64,000 nucleotides of DNA, taken from assembly GCF_020283565.1 (NCBI RefSeq), contig NC_060060.1, forward strand, positions 27,528,001 to 27,592,000. The letters are read 5' to 3'. Position 1 is the first letter of the stretch. Each line of letters opens with the position of its first letter. Source of the stretch: Trifolium pratense. Taxonomy: Eukaryota > Streptophyta > Magnoliopsida > Fabales > Fabaceae. The notes beneath the pieces are model-generated. The model saw only the letters and a program-made list of their open reading frames with translations. It made no database searches and was not told the origin of the DNA. Positions 45,800 to 57,627 of the stretch are shown here, piece after piece. The translations under genes were made by a program, and so were the position numbers.

Positions 45800-45966
45800 A
45801 TGTTAACATGTGCACCAAAGGCACATGTTAAGGAAGCAAAAGTAGAAATAATATATTGAAATATGTGCATTTAACTTCTTAAGCATTAAATGTTTTTCTA
45901 ACAATAAATGCAATTTTCTATATTTAGAACCTTAACATGTGCCTTTTGTGCACATGTTAACATGAC
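45800..45966. mobile_element. MITE, TTAACATG family
   Basis: About 34-bp nearly perfect inverted ends: ATGTTAACATGTGCACCAAA with GGCACATGTTAAGG at left, CCTTAACATGTGCC with TTTTGTGCACATGTTAACAT at right. Each end also contains an internal palindrome around the TGCAC core. Confidence 0.8.
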
Positions 45967-46398
45967 CCATAACTTTAATACTTAATTAATGAATAATCAA
46001 TCAATAAACACTGACCTAGGCAAACCAGAGCTGGCACATTAAAATCTTTTTTCTTTTCCCTTTTTCTCGAGAAAAAACAGATTTTAATTTAATTTATTCA
46101 TTTTTTCTTTTTGCGTTAAAATTGAAAATACATATGTCTTGTCTGTCTGTATACTCTCTCTTTCTATCCGCTTCGTTTCTGTGCTTTCTATGATTCCCAC
46201 TCGTTTTTCTCTAAACAGTACAAAAAGAGAAAACAATAGAAAAAAAAATAAAGAAACAAATTAAGGGTTAACGAAAACCTCGCCGCCGGCGATATTCTCA
46301 AACACGAATCTCACCGGAGCTTACTGATTTTCACTAAACAACAACTCTTCTCGCCGAAAAATGCATTGATTCTCGAGCCTAATCTGAAAAATTCGAAA
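45967..46398 (+). promoter_or_regulatory. Promoter and 5' UTR region of the PIP5K gene
   Basis: The 430 bp before the start codon include a pyrimidine-rich CTCTCTCTTTCTATCC segment (about 46154), common in plant leaders, and AT-rich sequence. No clear TATA box; the transcription start is not determined. Confidence 0.4.
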
Positions 46399-49300
46399 AT
46401 GAGCGACTGCGAAGAAGCTTCTGATGTTGTGGCCACTACCAGGAACAACATTCCAGAGCCGGAAAAGGAAAACCAACCGTTTCCGCCGGCGGTTATAGCT
46501 GGTAGAAGCCGTTCTCAAGGAGGTGGACGGAGAGTAACACCGACGAGCTTCACCGTTGTTTCTGACGGTAGATCTGTTGTGGAGAGAGTACTTCCTAACG
46601 GAGATTTCTACGTCGGGAGTTTTTCCGTTAACGTACCTAATGGATCCGGAAAATACCTTTGGACCGACGGTTGCATGTATGAAGGTGAATGGAAAAGAGG
46701 AAAAGCTTCAGGTAAAGGGAAGTTTTCATGGCCATCGGGTGCGACTTACGAGGGAGAGTTCAAGTCGGGTCGAATGGAAGGGTTTGGAACTTTTGTTGGA
46801 TCCGACGGTGATACTTATCGCGGGTCATGGAGCTCCGATAGAAAACACGGGTTTGGTCAGAAACGTTACGCTAACGGTGATTTATATGAAGGATGGTGGA
46901 AGCGTAACGTTCAAGATGGTCAAGGGCGTTACGTTTGGAAAAATGGGAATGAATACGTTGGTGAGTGGCGTAACGGTGTTATTTCTGGTAAAGGTGAGTT
47001 GGTTTGGGTTAACGGAAACCGTTTTGAAGGTCAGTGGGAGAATGGTGTACCGAAAGGACAAGGAATTGTGAAGATACAGCATGGTTTGAATTTGAAGAGT
47101 TCAAATGGTGGTGTTGCTGGTGGTGGTGGTGGTTTGTTGTGGAATGACAATTTTGCCCCTGATATGATGAGGAAACGTTCTTCTGTTGATACTGTTAGTG
47201 CTAGAGGGAGTGTCAATGAAAAGAGTTTTCCTAGGATTTGTATTTGGGAATCTGAAGGTGAAGATATCACTTGTGATATTGTTGATAATGTGGAAGCTTC
47301 CATGTTTTATCGCGATGGAACAACATCGGATCCTGATGAATTTCGAAAGCACCCTTGTTGTTTTTCTTCTGAGGTTAAGAGACCAGGTCAAACTATTTCC
47401 AAAGGGCATAAAAATTATGAATTGATGCTTAATTTGCAATTGGGAATTAGGTAAAATCACTGTCTATACTCTCTAGGTTATTTCTTTGAGATTGTTGTTT
47501 AATTTAATTTAACTCATGTTTTGTGTAGATACACTGTTGGGAAGGAAGCATCTAAGTTGCGAGAGCTTAAAACTAGTGATTTTGATCCTAAGGAGAAGTT
47601 CTGGACAAAGTTTCCATCTGAAGGTTCTAAGATTACTCCGCCCCATCAAACTGCGGAGTTTCGATGGAAAGATTACTGTCCTGTGGTTTTTAGGTATAGC
47701 TCTCTTTTTTTCTTGTTGAATTTGAGACATGTTTGTTTTAGTATTGATGTTTTTGTGAGGTGACCTGTGTTGAAATTGTTTGTGTATTTTGGATGATATT
47801 TGGTGTAGAGTTGTTTAGCGTGTTGAAATTGTGTTGTGCTTTGTTGTTGACTTTGTTTTGCTTTGATTCTTCAGACATTTGAGGAAGCTGTTTCAGGTTG
47901 ATCCTGCTGATTACATGTTGGCTATATGTGGGGATGATGCACTAAGGGAACTTTCCTCTCCCGGGAAAAGCGGAAGTGTCTTCTACTTGACCCAAGATGA
48001 CAGATTCATGATTAAGACAGTGAAGAAATCTGAAGTCAAGGTTAGCTACATGTGTTGTATAGACTTTTGTTGAATTTTGTATCTTGTTGAATTCCACAAC
48101 GGTTTCTTGAATCATGATAGCATGCTAAGAATAAAACATACCACATCCCTCAAAAGTATTATTTATCTCTGATTTTTACTAAATGTGTCAACCGTTAGTC
48201 AAATCTTCAGTAGACCAGACGACTTAGGTTTTGGATGGAGGCCTATCTTTGTCGTTTGTTTATTCTTGTCGCATTCGAATGTCGTGAATAAACCTAGATT
48301 CTAACCTTATTTAACGCAAATTGACGGCTGGTTTTTTATGACTACATACTTTCAGGTGCTTCTTCGGATGCTTTGAAGCTAGAATTTTGTTTTATTAAAT
48401 TCCACAAGGGTTTCATGAATCATGATAGAATGCTAAGAATAAAACATACATACCACATGGGAAAACTATTATTTATCTCTTAATTTTTAGGCATTCAATT
48501 TTTGTCAAATCTTAACTAGACCGGACAACTTAGGTTTTGGAAGGCGGTCTGGTCTATCTTTTGTCGTTTATCTATCCTTATCGCAATTTGAATGTCGTGA
48601 TTAAACCTAGCTTCTAACCTTATGTAACTCAAATTGATGGCTGATTCTTCATGACTACCAACTTTCAGGTGCTTCTTCGGATGCTTCGGAGCTATTACAA
48701 ACACGTGTCTAAATATGAGAATTCACTTGTGACAAAATTCTACGGGGTACATTGTGTCAAACCAATTGGAGGCCAGAAGGTATGAATTGATAGATATATT
48801 ATAGTATTGGTTTGAAGGATTTGTTTGGTGTTTCTTGGTATCTTACTTTTAGTTGCTATTGAAAAATCAGACTCGGTTTATTGTGATGGGCAACCTTTTC
48901 TGCTCTGAATATCCAATTCATAGACGATTTGATTTGAAAGGATCTTCACATGGTCGTGCAACAGATAAACCTGAGGATGAGATTGATGAGACGACCACCC
49001 TCAAGGACCTTGACTTGAATTATGTGTTTCGTGTGCAAAGAAATTGGTTCCAGGATCTTATTAAGTAAGTTGTTATTTTTGTTTGTCATACCTAATTTTT
49101 TCTGCGCTGTTCTTAGAAGTGAAATTGTTATTGCATGCATATCCAACAAGTTATGATATTGTTTTCAGACAAATTGAGCGGGATTGTGAATTCTTAGAAA
49201 CGGAGAAAATTATGGATTACAGTCTTTTGGTTGGACTTCATTTCCGTGATGACAACACATATGACAAAATGGGGTTGTCACCTTTTCTTTTACGCACTGG

Positions 49301-50482
49301 TATTTGATCCATCTCCCTCTTTGGTTCATTTGGTTATGGTTTATGTTACATAGGTTTTGAACTTAATTTTCTTTCCCGTTTTAGGCAGCAATCAGGATTC
49401 CTATCATAATGAGAAGTTCATGCGTGGTTATCGCTTTCTCGAAGCAGAGTTGCAAGATAGGGATCGGGTTAAATCTGGAAGGTATGTCATGATCTGTTCT
49501 AGTACCTTGAAAATAATTTAAGAAGGATTTTTTTGTTATAAATTTATTAAATGTTTGGGTTGTTATACAACTTGCAACCAAAGCTAAATTGGATAAATAG
49601 GCTTTTGAAGGGGGTGTTTCCCTGAATCAGTTGATTTTGTTAAAATAAATATACTAGATATTATCTTATCTTTTGAAAATATCACAAATGAATTAGTTGG
49701 AGGCCTATAATACATGCTGGCTTAAATTCCAATTTTTTAATGGCATTAAAATTGTTAGATAATTTCCTCATTTTAATTTATGTCTTTCATTATGATAAAT
49801 TAATAATTGAAAGTAGTTTGCATTATGTTGGCAAGTTAAGTTGGTATAGTATTGCAGGAAATATGGTTGTCTGTGGGACACATGCAAGCTGTGGTCCTAA
49901 TTTATTAGATTTAATTTGATTTCTAATATATTTCTGGCCTGACAATATATTCATTGAATGGAATCATGTTTGTTTCTTACCTTCTTTGTGTTCATGTTCT
50001 TTCTGGATTTATTCTATACACCCCAGACAACAATTTCAACTTTCTCTTACTGTATTCTTTGAAGACTCTTAGATTTTTACTATTTTGTTACACTCCGAAA
50101 CTATTCAAGATTGTTTGTATTTTCTCTTTGCAAATTTCATGACATGACATTTATTAAGTAGGATTCTTCTTGCTTCAGGAAATCATTAATCAGGCTAGGA
50201 GCTAATATGCCTGCAAGAGCAGAGCGACTTGCAAGGAGGAGTGATTTCGATCAATATGTTGGAATCAGTCATTTGAACCCTTATAGCAGCGGAGAGACTT
50301 ACGACTGCGTTCTATATTTCGGTATCATCGACATTTTACAAGACTATGATATCAGCAAGAAGCTTGAGCATGCTTACAAGTCCTTCCAAGTTGACTCTAC
50401 TTCAATTTCTGCCGTTGATCCAAAGCTATACTCAAAGAGATTTCGAGATTTTATTGGGAGAATATTCATTGAAGACTGGTAG
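46399..50482 (+). CDS. Phosphatidylinositol-4-phosphate 5-kinase, MORN type
   Basis: Eight exons: 46399-47450, 47529-47693, 47875-48040, 48669-48779, 48871-49064, 49169-49299, 49385-49481 and 50179-50482, all with GT-AG introns. They total 2220 bases = 739 residues plus stop, near the usual length of plant type I/II B kinases. The start ATG at 46399 gives [10 protein letters not shown]; in-frame sequence upstream has no ATG. Residues 71-231 are seven 23-residue MORN repeats ([20 protein letters not shown] is typical), which bind or tether to membrane lipid. The kinase domain runs from about 340 to the end, with [36 protein letters not shown] and [12 protein letters not shown], and an activation-loop end [16 protein letters not shown]. 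It makes PI(4,5)P2 at the plasma membrane. The closest Arabidopsis relatives are PIP5K1/2; symbol not assigned. Confidence 0.95.
48080..48690 (+). repeat. 313-bp tandem duplication across PIP5K intron 3 and the start of exon 4
   Basis: Sequence from about 48080 to 48380 recurs from about 48395 to 48690. Both copies include the acceptor and first bases of exon 4: TTTCAGGTGCTTCTTCGGAT at 48350-48369 and again at 48663-48682. In the upstream copy the coding frame hits TGA within seven codons, where the true exon has CGG. Confidence 0.85.
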
Positions 50483-52763
50483 CAGGAACCAGCAAGTACA
50501 AAATGAGCTAAAGTATTTTCTCCTGAAGGTTAAAAACAATGTCATGAATCATCATCACAAAAATACAGGAAAAATCTTTGGAAGTTTGAAACCCACATGC
50601 AGAGGTAGGACCTTAGAGTTGACTGTTTAACATGTCACTCTGTGTTCAAGTGGGGCCTCAAAGAATCTCTCACTTGAGTTGGGATTGTTTTTTTGGCTGA
50701 ATACAGCAATGGTGATGATGATATGTTGTTGGATCAGGGAAAATTTGTATATGGAAAATGGGTTTAAGTTGAGACTATTTTTTTTTCTTTTAAAATTGGG
50801 TGGGAGTTTTTTAATTTTTTGTGGTTACCAATAGGATATGAATATGTTGGAAAATATAGGAAGAGAGGGGTGAAGGGAAAATTGTTTCCCTGAGATTAGA
50901 TTAAAAAATGCTTGGTTAGTAGAAAAATAAAAAAATGTACAGTTGTTATACAAAAAAAGGATGGATGGGATATTGGAAGGAATTTATTTTTTCTTAGAAT
51001 TATTAATTATTATTCTTGAGGTAATGTGAATGTGAGATACATTTTGCAGACCAGACCATGTATTGTATTTATGTAAAGAGCATGTTATGAGATGGAGTTT
51101 TATTTTTGTCTTAAATGCAATACAACCAAGTCTATTATCTGCTGAATAAAACACATACAAGTGGGGCTTGTGTGCAGTGTTGAAGGAAATTAAAAATAAG
51201 GGTCGTTGTGATAGCTTTTGCAGTGAAAGCGAGGGCGTTGGAGTTGAAAAAGAGTTAATTAGACGGCATAAAAAGCAGAGAAAGTAGAGAGAGAAATAAA
51301 GATGTGTTTGGTGTTTCTAAATTTTCCTCTTATTGTTGTTCAACTTCCTACTTTCACAGTCTCTAGTTGTGTGCCTATAAATTTTAATATAGTTAAAATT
51401 GACTAAAATGTTTTAAATTTTTGGGTTTGTGAGAAATAAAAACACTCCCAAGAATGGTAATCACGTCACGTGGTACCTGATCCGATTGCTACATTCAATC
51501 TTTCTCGGTAAGAAGTAAACTTGTTAATTGTTATGCGTTATCATGTGTTTAGAAAGCATTCTCAATTCTCCAAATATTTTTTATAGTGTTTTATACTCGC
51601 TCACTATTTATATAAAAAATCACCCAACTTTTAAATTCCTCAAAAATAATTGATATATCCGGTCTATACTATAATATAGACTAACTACATCAGTTATTCA
51701 ATAAATTCAGAAAATTTAATTGTTTCATATATAAAAAGGATCGGAGGTAGTGTAACATTTTTGAACTAAAGACACCAAAAAATCATAGCTTTATTTACAC
51801 TAATTTTTGGTAAACAAACGCTAGTTTAAATTAATTACTTGAAGGATCAACTAATAAATCCTGAGACATGTTTTATGCATTTATTTCAAGAAAGTTTTGA
51901 ATGTTCATCATTGAAAATAAAAGTTGCATTGAATTGAAAAGTTTGCAATAAAAAAAAATGGGTTACATATTCATACATTTTCTTCACTGCACTCGTTTCT
52001 CTTTTACGCATGGGTACTTTGAGTTTTGTGAATTTCTGTATGTGAATTGTGACTCTGATCTCGACTAAAGAAACTAATATTTATAGACATACAAAAATGA
52101 TAACTGCCTATAACATGCCTATGTCAGCTTTCCAACGCGTGTCTTCCCACGTTCTCATCTTAACTTGAACATGTAACTGTTTCTTCGAGCTGGAACGTTG
52201 CTTTAATCAAAATCCAATCACAAACCTAAATGAAAACACCTTAAGTCCATAAAATATCATTACTTCGAATCTTCATGCTCTTATTTGAAACACATAAAAT
52301 CGAAGACAAGACCAATGAAATAATAACCAATCATAACACAATCTCCTTCTTGCCTTCTTAGTTAATAGAGGTATATGAACCTTAAAAGGTTTATTGGGTT
52401 AATGAATCACCTTTATGATGCACTTTATTAACTTAATAAATGTGTTCATTCTTGAACTTATGGATATATTTTATTTATAATGTTTCCCATTTATCATTAT
52501 TACTAAAATGCACCAAATTTGCATTAAATGCATTTGATCAAAAATTCGCGATAACAAGCCTATCAATAATCTATTCATGTTGATGCCAAAAAAAAAAAAA
52601 TAATCTATTCATGTTCTACGTATAATATTTTACGAGATCTGATGCAGTCGCACACCCAACACATAGGTGTGGGCCGCAACTGTATTTAGTTTATAATATC
52701 TATTAAATTTTATTAATTTTTATTGATCCAATTATCTCATTTATAAAAAACTCATTGAGAAAA
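50483..52763. other. PIP5K 3' UTR and spacer
   Basis: The first several hundred bases are the likely 3' UTR; AATAAA near 51145 is a candidate poly(A) signal. A worn Stowaway-like segment (CCGGTCTATACTATAATATA to GGATCGGAGGTAGTG) lies at about 51658-51752. No further gene seen. Confidence 0.45.
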
Positions 52764-52765
52764 TA

Positions 52766-52878
52766 CTCCCTTCATTCTTGATTATAAATAAAGTTCACTT
52801 TTTAGATACATCAGTTATTCAATAAATATGAAACGTTAACTTTTGTTTATAATTAAAAATAGAAGGAGTATACCATTC
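52766..52878. mobile_element. Stowaway-type MITE
   Basis: TIRs CTCCCTTCATTCTTGATTAT and ATAATTAAAAATAGAAGGAG, flanked by TA on both sides; internal hairpin potential. Its right end was the target of the adjacent SINE. Confidence 0.75.
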
Positions 52879-52881
52879 GTT

Positions 52882-53017
52882 AGTTGGTTCAGTAGTGATT
52901 GGTGCTAAACTTGGTAGGGAGGACCACGGTTCGATTCTCCGTAACTGTGATCGGAAGGAGATTGAAACCACTTGATGTCAGAACTGACCCCGAACCAGAT
53001 TAAACTGGTGGTGAAAA
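52882..53017 (+). mobile_element. tRNA-derived SINE with 17-bp target-site duplication
   Basis: Contains TTAGTTGGTTCAGTAGTGAT (A-box-like), CACGGTTCGATTCTCCG (B-box-like), GAAACCACTTGATGTCAGAA and CCCCGAACCAGATTAAACTG, ending in an A-run. It is flanked by AAAAATAGAAGGAGTAT at 52865-52881 and 53018-53034, so it landed in the end of the Stowaway MITE. Same family head as the SINE at 8222-8392. Confidence 0.92.
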
Positions 53018-53034
53018 AAAAATAGAAGGAGTAT

Positions 53035-53970
53035 TCTTGACAAAAAAGAAATAGGAGTATTAAAAAGTGAAACTTACATCCATATTAAAATAAAAAAAAA
53101 ATTGTTTTCTTAAAGCTTCACTTATTTTAAAATTTAAGGGAAGTATTTTAGTTAGTACTAGTACTTTTTAGCAGTAATAGCAGCAATGTGCCTCCTGTGT
53201 TATGTTTTGACCTTTGTCTATTTTGAGGATATTGGTGTAATAATGTTTGTAATGTCTGTTTGGTCTGAATTAACATGTGTATAAGTGGGTAGAGTGGGGG
53301 GACCCATGACGTTTCATTAAGCTAATTAACGATGGGTGGATTTCAGGCGTGGCTTCCACGTCCTTTCATTCCACTCACAATTCACACTAAACCTTCTTTC
53401 CTCTTGCCGTAAATTCGAAATTATAATCATCTTGTCTTTTACATCATTTTTATATTGAAGTTCTAATCTTCGTCACTATCAAATATGCCAGATTTGAATC
53501 ATTGACAGAAGGTTAAATAAAGATGTCATGTGTTGTGTTTGCCATGTCACGGATAGTTTTCTTCGATATCAATCAATGTAAATAGATTCGGATGGGGTTA
53601 AAAAGAGCCTTAAAATAATTTAATTTAGTTATAAATTTACAATAATATTTACGTATAAAATTCAATTCAGGTTATATATTCACAATATGATAAAATCCTC
53701 CATAAAAAAGTTTAATCCTCAATATTTGCATAATTTAATATTTTTAATTTATTTTTATTAGCTGTTGTTTTTTATAGGCCTCACAAATCTTTTGCTTTAG
53801 GCTTCTATGCTTGATGGGCCGGCCTTGTCCGAAGGCAAATGTTGGAATATGTATTTTTTAAGCTCTCAAATTATAATAATACAATATGACATGGTCTACG
53901 GTACGGTTAACTTGAAGTCAAGAATCCTCTGTTTACCGCAAAATGATGTTAACTCATAATTAGAGGCAGA
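53035..53970. other. AT-rich spacer, no gene recognised
   Basis: No coding frame or RNA gene supported. Confidence 0.45.
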
Positions 53971-53973
53971 ATC

Positions 53974-54345
53974 ATGCTCAAATTTGGATTCGCCTTACAG
54001 AGTTACCGCAAAAGTACTAGAGACATCTTACTATTCGAAATCGCAAGTGCAATTGGCACCCCTCTTGCTTTAGATGATGCTACAATGAAAGTAAATCCAC
54101 CACAACAAAAGATCACTACAAAGCCTGCAATCAATGGTGATAATTGTGTGAAAATCAATGGCGCACAACAGAGCTTGTCTCAACATCTAGAGGGGTTTAT
54201 CGAGCAACTGGGAAGACGATAATGGAACCACAAGCGATAAAGGCTATCCCGATCCAACCAGAAGAGTCCCAACCTATATAGAAAACGGTAACAGTCAATG
54301 ATTCCAATGGCCAGGTTTACATAACCGATGTAGATCAGCCTCAGT
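53974..54345 (+). pseudogene. Fragment of a LINE ORF1 (DUF4283-type) protein
   Basis: The 82-codon frame starts ALQSYRKSTRDILLFEIASA then IGTPLALDDATM, which resembles the conserved stretch of plant DUF4283 proteins encoded by L1-type ORF1. The following residues (KVNPPQQKITTKP) do not match, and the frame ends at 54222. Similar but unframed sequence seems to continue to about 54345. A remnant with no likely product. Confidence 0.4.
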
Positions 54346-54444
54346 AACAGATTGAAGACATTGTTATAAATCTATGATCCGAGAATTTTTTTTTTTTAAT
54401 ATATTTCATTGGATGATTTTTACTTGAAATATATATCTTAGTTT

Positions 54445-54540
54445 TTTTTTGAAGAAGCAGAGAGAATCGAACCTCAGACCTCAAGAGGAGCACACTCTCA
54501 GGTCTCAAGCCAATACCAATGCACCAACCCAAGTGGGTTA
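54445..54540 (-). mobile_element. Short tRNA-derived SINE with 16-bp TSD, minus strand
   Basis: On the minus strand: CACTTGGGTTGGTGCATTGG, TATTGGCTTGAGACC, and a B-box-like GAGGTTCGATTCTCTCTG. It is flanked by ATATATATCTTAGTTT at 54429-54444 and 54541-54556. It is 96 bp, only the tRNA-like head plus a T-rich tail. Confidence 0.88.
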
Positions 54541-54556
54541 ATATATATCTTAGTTT

Positions 54557-55119
54557 ATTTTGCTTGCATAATCTCTACAAACAAAATGCATGTCTTCCCA
54601 TATTCTCTTATATTTTACTTCTTTTGTTTCTAATCATATATATAGTGTTTTACTTTTGTATCTTCTTAGTTCTTGTGGATCAATAAACTTTTTATTAAAA
54701 CGATAAATCTGGACACTTGCGAGGCTATCATAAGTGTTGAGCCATGCATGCAAACTCTCCACTGTGAAATGACTTTTTGAAAGAGTATTTTTGAAAAAAT
54801 ATTTTAAATTTAAATATTTACATTTTTTGTATTATTCGTACAAATAACTTTATCATGGTTGAACAATTTACTTTAAAAAAATCCCACTTCCTATCATTAG
54901 AGGTTGCAAACTTAATTAAAAAAATATTGAGTTCTAATGGTTATGAAGTTTTTTACGTTACCCCTTTGCAAAGTGTGAAGAAGGGACAAACGCAACACAT
55001 TGATCTATTAAGTATGCTAAAGGGACAAATACAATATATCTTCCTATAATTAGAATGAGCTTAATACACTATAAAACCATCAAGTCGTATTCTAGTTTTA
55101 CATGCAAATAGAAACAAAT
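54557..55119. other. Upstream region of the NCR-like gene
   Basis: AT-rich. The 64-codon frame at 54855-55049 has no recognisable motif. AAAGTGTGAAGAAGGGAC at about 54970 and the following region could hold nodule-type promoter elements, but none can be named with confidence. Confidence 0.35.
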
Positions 55120-55455
55120 ATGGCTAAAACTCTCGTGTTTGTTTATGCTATGATTTTATTTTTTTCCATATTTCTTGTTGCAAAGGAGGTTCATGGTAAG
55201 TCTAGTATTCACCCTTTTAAAATTTCCTTCTTTACTATTTAGTTTGTGCAATATCTTTTATCTCATTTTAATAACATTATTTTATTATCTTTTTTCATTA
55301 CAGCACAAATTAAATGTGAAACTGATGATGATTGTCCAGAAGTAAGTGTATATGATCCTCCTCTACTGCCTAACTTGCTTCCTTCAGTTTATAAGTGTGT
55401 TGACAACTTATGTGTACCGGTTGCTGTGAAGACTGAAGTGAATTCTGGCGCCTAA
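55120..55455 (+). CDS. Nodule-specific cysteine-rich (NCR)-like secreted peptide
   Basis: Exon 1 55120-55195 and exon 2 55304-55455 with a GT-AG intron of 108 bp; 228 bases, 75 residues plus stop. Exon 1 encodes a signal peptide (MAKTLVFVYAMILFFSIFLV), exon 2 the mature peptide. That exon split is typical of NCR genes. The mature part has four cysteines in the pattern C-X5-C-X20-C-X4-C (IKCETDDDCPE, YKCVDNLCVP), with a Pro/Leu-rich loop between. Known role of the family: secreted into symbiosomes of IRLC legume nodules, where it drives or tunes bacteroid differentiation. An alternative in-frame ATG at 55102 would add six residues before the hydrophobic core. The mature peptide is acidic rather than cationic, so membrane-disrupting activity is not expected. 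Confidence 0.85.
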
Positions 55456-56800
55456 AAAAATTTCAATGCAATGTACCTTATGCTAGATTGTTCCTTAAGT
55501 TACCATTTAATCTGTGTTAGCATCCAATAAATGTATCTTTTTCTTTCTTTTTTTCGTTTTGTAATTTCACGACCTTGAAATTATGGCTTTATGCTCTAAT
55601 TGATAATAAAATAAGGTGCTAAAGAATATTATAATTATATTGTTTAATTGGACCTAGAATTATATCAGAAAAATAAGCAACATATACATATAAATATAAA
55701 TATAAAATAAAATATTAATGGGAATAAAATAAAATAGAGATTAAAGATCGGCAAACTTATTTTTAAGGTTGTAGTAATTTGACGTTGCCAACCGCAAAGT
55801 AAATAGCTCTGAGCTGCAAAACTATAAGCAAAGAAATAAAACCTGAGGCGTGACATAGTTGCTGTCCTTACGGATTTATCTTTCTCATAAACGCATTCAA
55901 CTAAGTGCTGACAATGTAACTCAGGAAGACTTCAATTTTATGAATAAGGGAATAATTTGGATCTTGAAGAATTTCAGCATGAAAGATTGAGAGAGCATAA
56001 TAAGATCGGAGGTGTTGCAAAATTGGTACTTGAGGTTAATAATAATATTTTCGGTGTAGGAAAACAAGTGTAGCATAAAAAAATAAAATAAAATAAAACT
56101 CACATGAGAACTTATGTCCTTCACCAAGACTCGAATCCTAGTCCTTTTACATCTTTTTTTTGAACAAGTAGTCCTTTTACATCTTTTCTTAATTTCTTTA
56201 ATTCTTAGCTCAAATAAGTTGATTTCCATGAAATATATGAACTTTGAAACAATCGGTAACCCGCATCTCTTTCCCAAAGTCTAACTATGTATTAAAACTA
56301 ATTGTTCACACAAACGGACCCAATTCTAAATTAATAGTACGTAGGCTTTACTTTTTAGTGCAAGAACTAAATTATATAAATTTACTAAAAAGTTATACTA
56401 AAATTAATCGTAGCCTATGTTTTAAGAACATCTATTTCTATAAAATTAGCCTATGTTTCTTCCCTTGCACATACGGTGCATCCATATCACACACATCAAT
56501 ATCGCTTATTGCAAATTGTCATAATCTTAGATATAAGTCATTTTTGCTTATTGTAATGAGGATTTGAGTGAGAAAATCAGCATGCATCTTGATTGTTAGA
56601 CGATTTAGGAAAGAAAGAATTTGGTGGTTATGACTATGCGAAAGGGTTAGGTTATGAAGAAAAATAAGAGATCTGGGCATTTGTTATTCAATTTGTTTGT
56701 GGGAATTTGTTTGTGGTGTGCTCAATTTGTTTGACAACAATGATAGAGATCTGGGCATTATTTTGTTTTTGTTTTTTTGGTACAAAGATCTGGGCTTGTG
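55456..56800. other. Spacer downstream of the NCR-like gene
   Basis: AATAAA at about 55527 may end the NCR transcript. A B-box-like GACTCGAATCC on the minus side (56129-56139) and a direct repeat AGTCCTTTTACATCTTTT (56136 and 56169) suggest a worn SINE. No gene seen. Confidence 0.45.

Positions 56801-56801
<1 letters not shown>

Positions 56802-56845
<44 letters not shown>
56802..56845. repeat. (TTA)n microsatellite
   Basis: About fourteen TTA units. The same motif continues right of the adjacent MITE (57254-57271), so the MITE is inserted within it. Confidence 0.9.
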
Positions 56846-57253
56846 GGCAAATTCTATGGTACATGGAATAATTCTTAATGTACCAGTACATCAAGTAACT
56901 AAATTAATATGTAAATGAATATTTTTTAAAGGAAATCATTTTTCTTATCATTAAAATGATTATAGTAACTAAATATTATTCATCAAAATTGTCAAAAATA
57001 TTAAAATTGATATTTTTTGAATTTTTATTCATCATTATAGTTAATATTGAATTTTTTTTCTAAGAAAATATTAGAAAAATTATTATCATGCTTATAAACA
57101 ATATATTGTGTTTTTTCTTATGATATTATCATTTTTAAAATATAATAATCGGTTAATAGTTTTTTAATTCATAAAAATAATGGTTAATTTATCAATTTAC
57201 TGACTTGATGTACCGGTACATTCAAATTATTCGAATGTACCGTAGAAGCTCCC
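56846..57253. mobile_element. PIF/Harbinger-like MITE
   Basis: 408 bp with TIRs GGCAAATTCTATGGTACATG at left and CGAATGTACCGTAGAAGCTCCC at right; inner inverted blocks include GTACCAGTACATCAAGT and ACTTGATGTACCGGTAC. It is flanked by TTA on both sides, the 3-bp TSD expected for Harbinger, though the TTA microsatellite makes the exact TSD ambiguous. Confidence 0.75.
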
Positions 57254-57364
57254 TTATTATTATTATTATTGACAAATCTGGGCTTGTGTGTTACTAGTGT
57301 TGGAATAACTTGTAAATTATCCAGAGATAAGTTTAAATAATTAACTAAAATAAGAATGAGATTA

Positions 57365-57625
57365 CTACCTCCGTCCCTAATTATAAGATCATGTTTGATA
57401 AAAATGTATTATTCATTTACCTTGTTTTGACCGTATTTTTTTAATAATATATAAATGTAAATATTAGCAAATAAGATATTGTTCAATTTGTTTTGATGAG
57501 TATTTTCAAAATATTAAATTTTTATAATTTTTACTAATAGATAACTAAGAATATTAGTGATCAAAATTGTACATTGACGTACGTACAGTGGTCAAACATG
57601 GTCTTATAATTAGGGACAACGGTAG
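57365..57625. mobile_element. Stowaway-type MITE
   Basis: 261 bp. TIRs CTACCTCCGTCCCTAATTAT with AAGATCATGTTTGA at left, TCAAACATGGTCTTATAATT with AGGGACAACGGTAG at right; TA on both flanks. Confidence 0.88.
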
Positions 57626-57627
57626 TA

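Noticed and set aside
52891..52980. Possible tRNA gene (A-box and B-box present)
   Set aside because: No cloverleaf acceptor pairing; it is the head of a SINE with TSD and A-tail. The same applies at 8222, 54445 and 63045.
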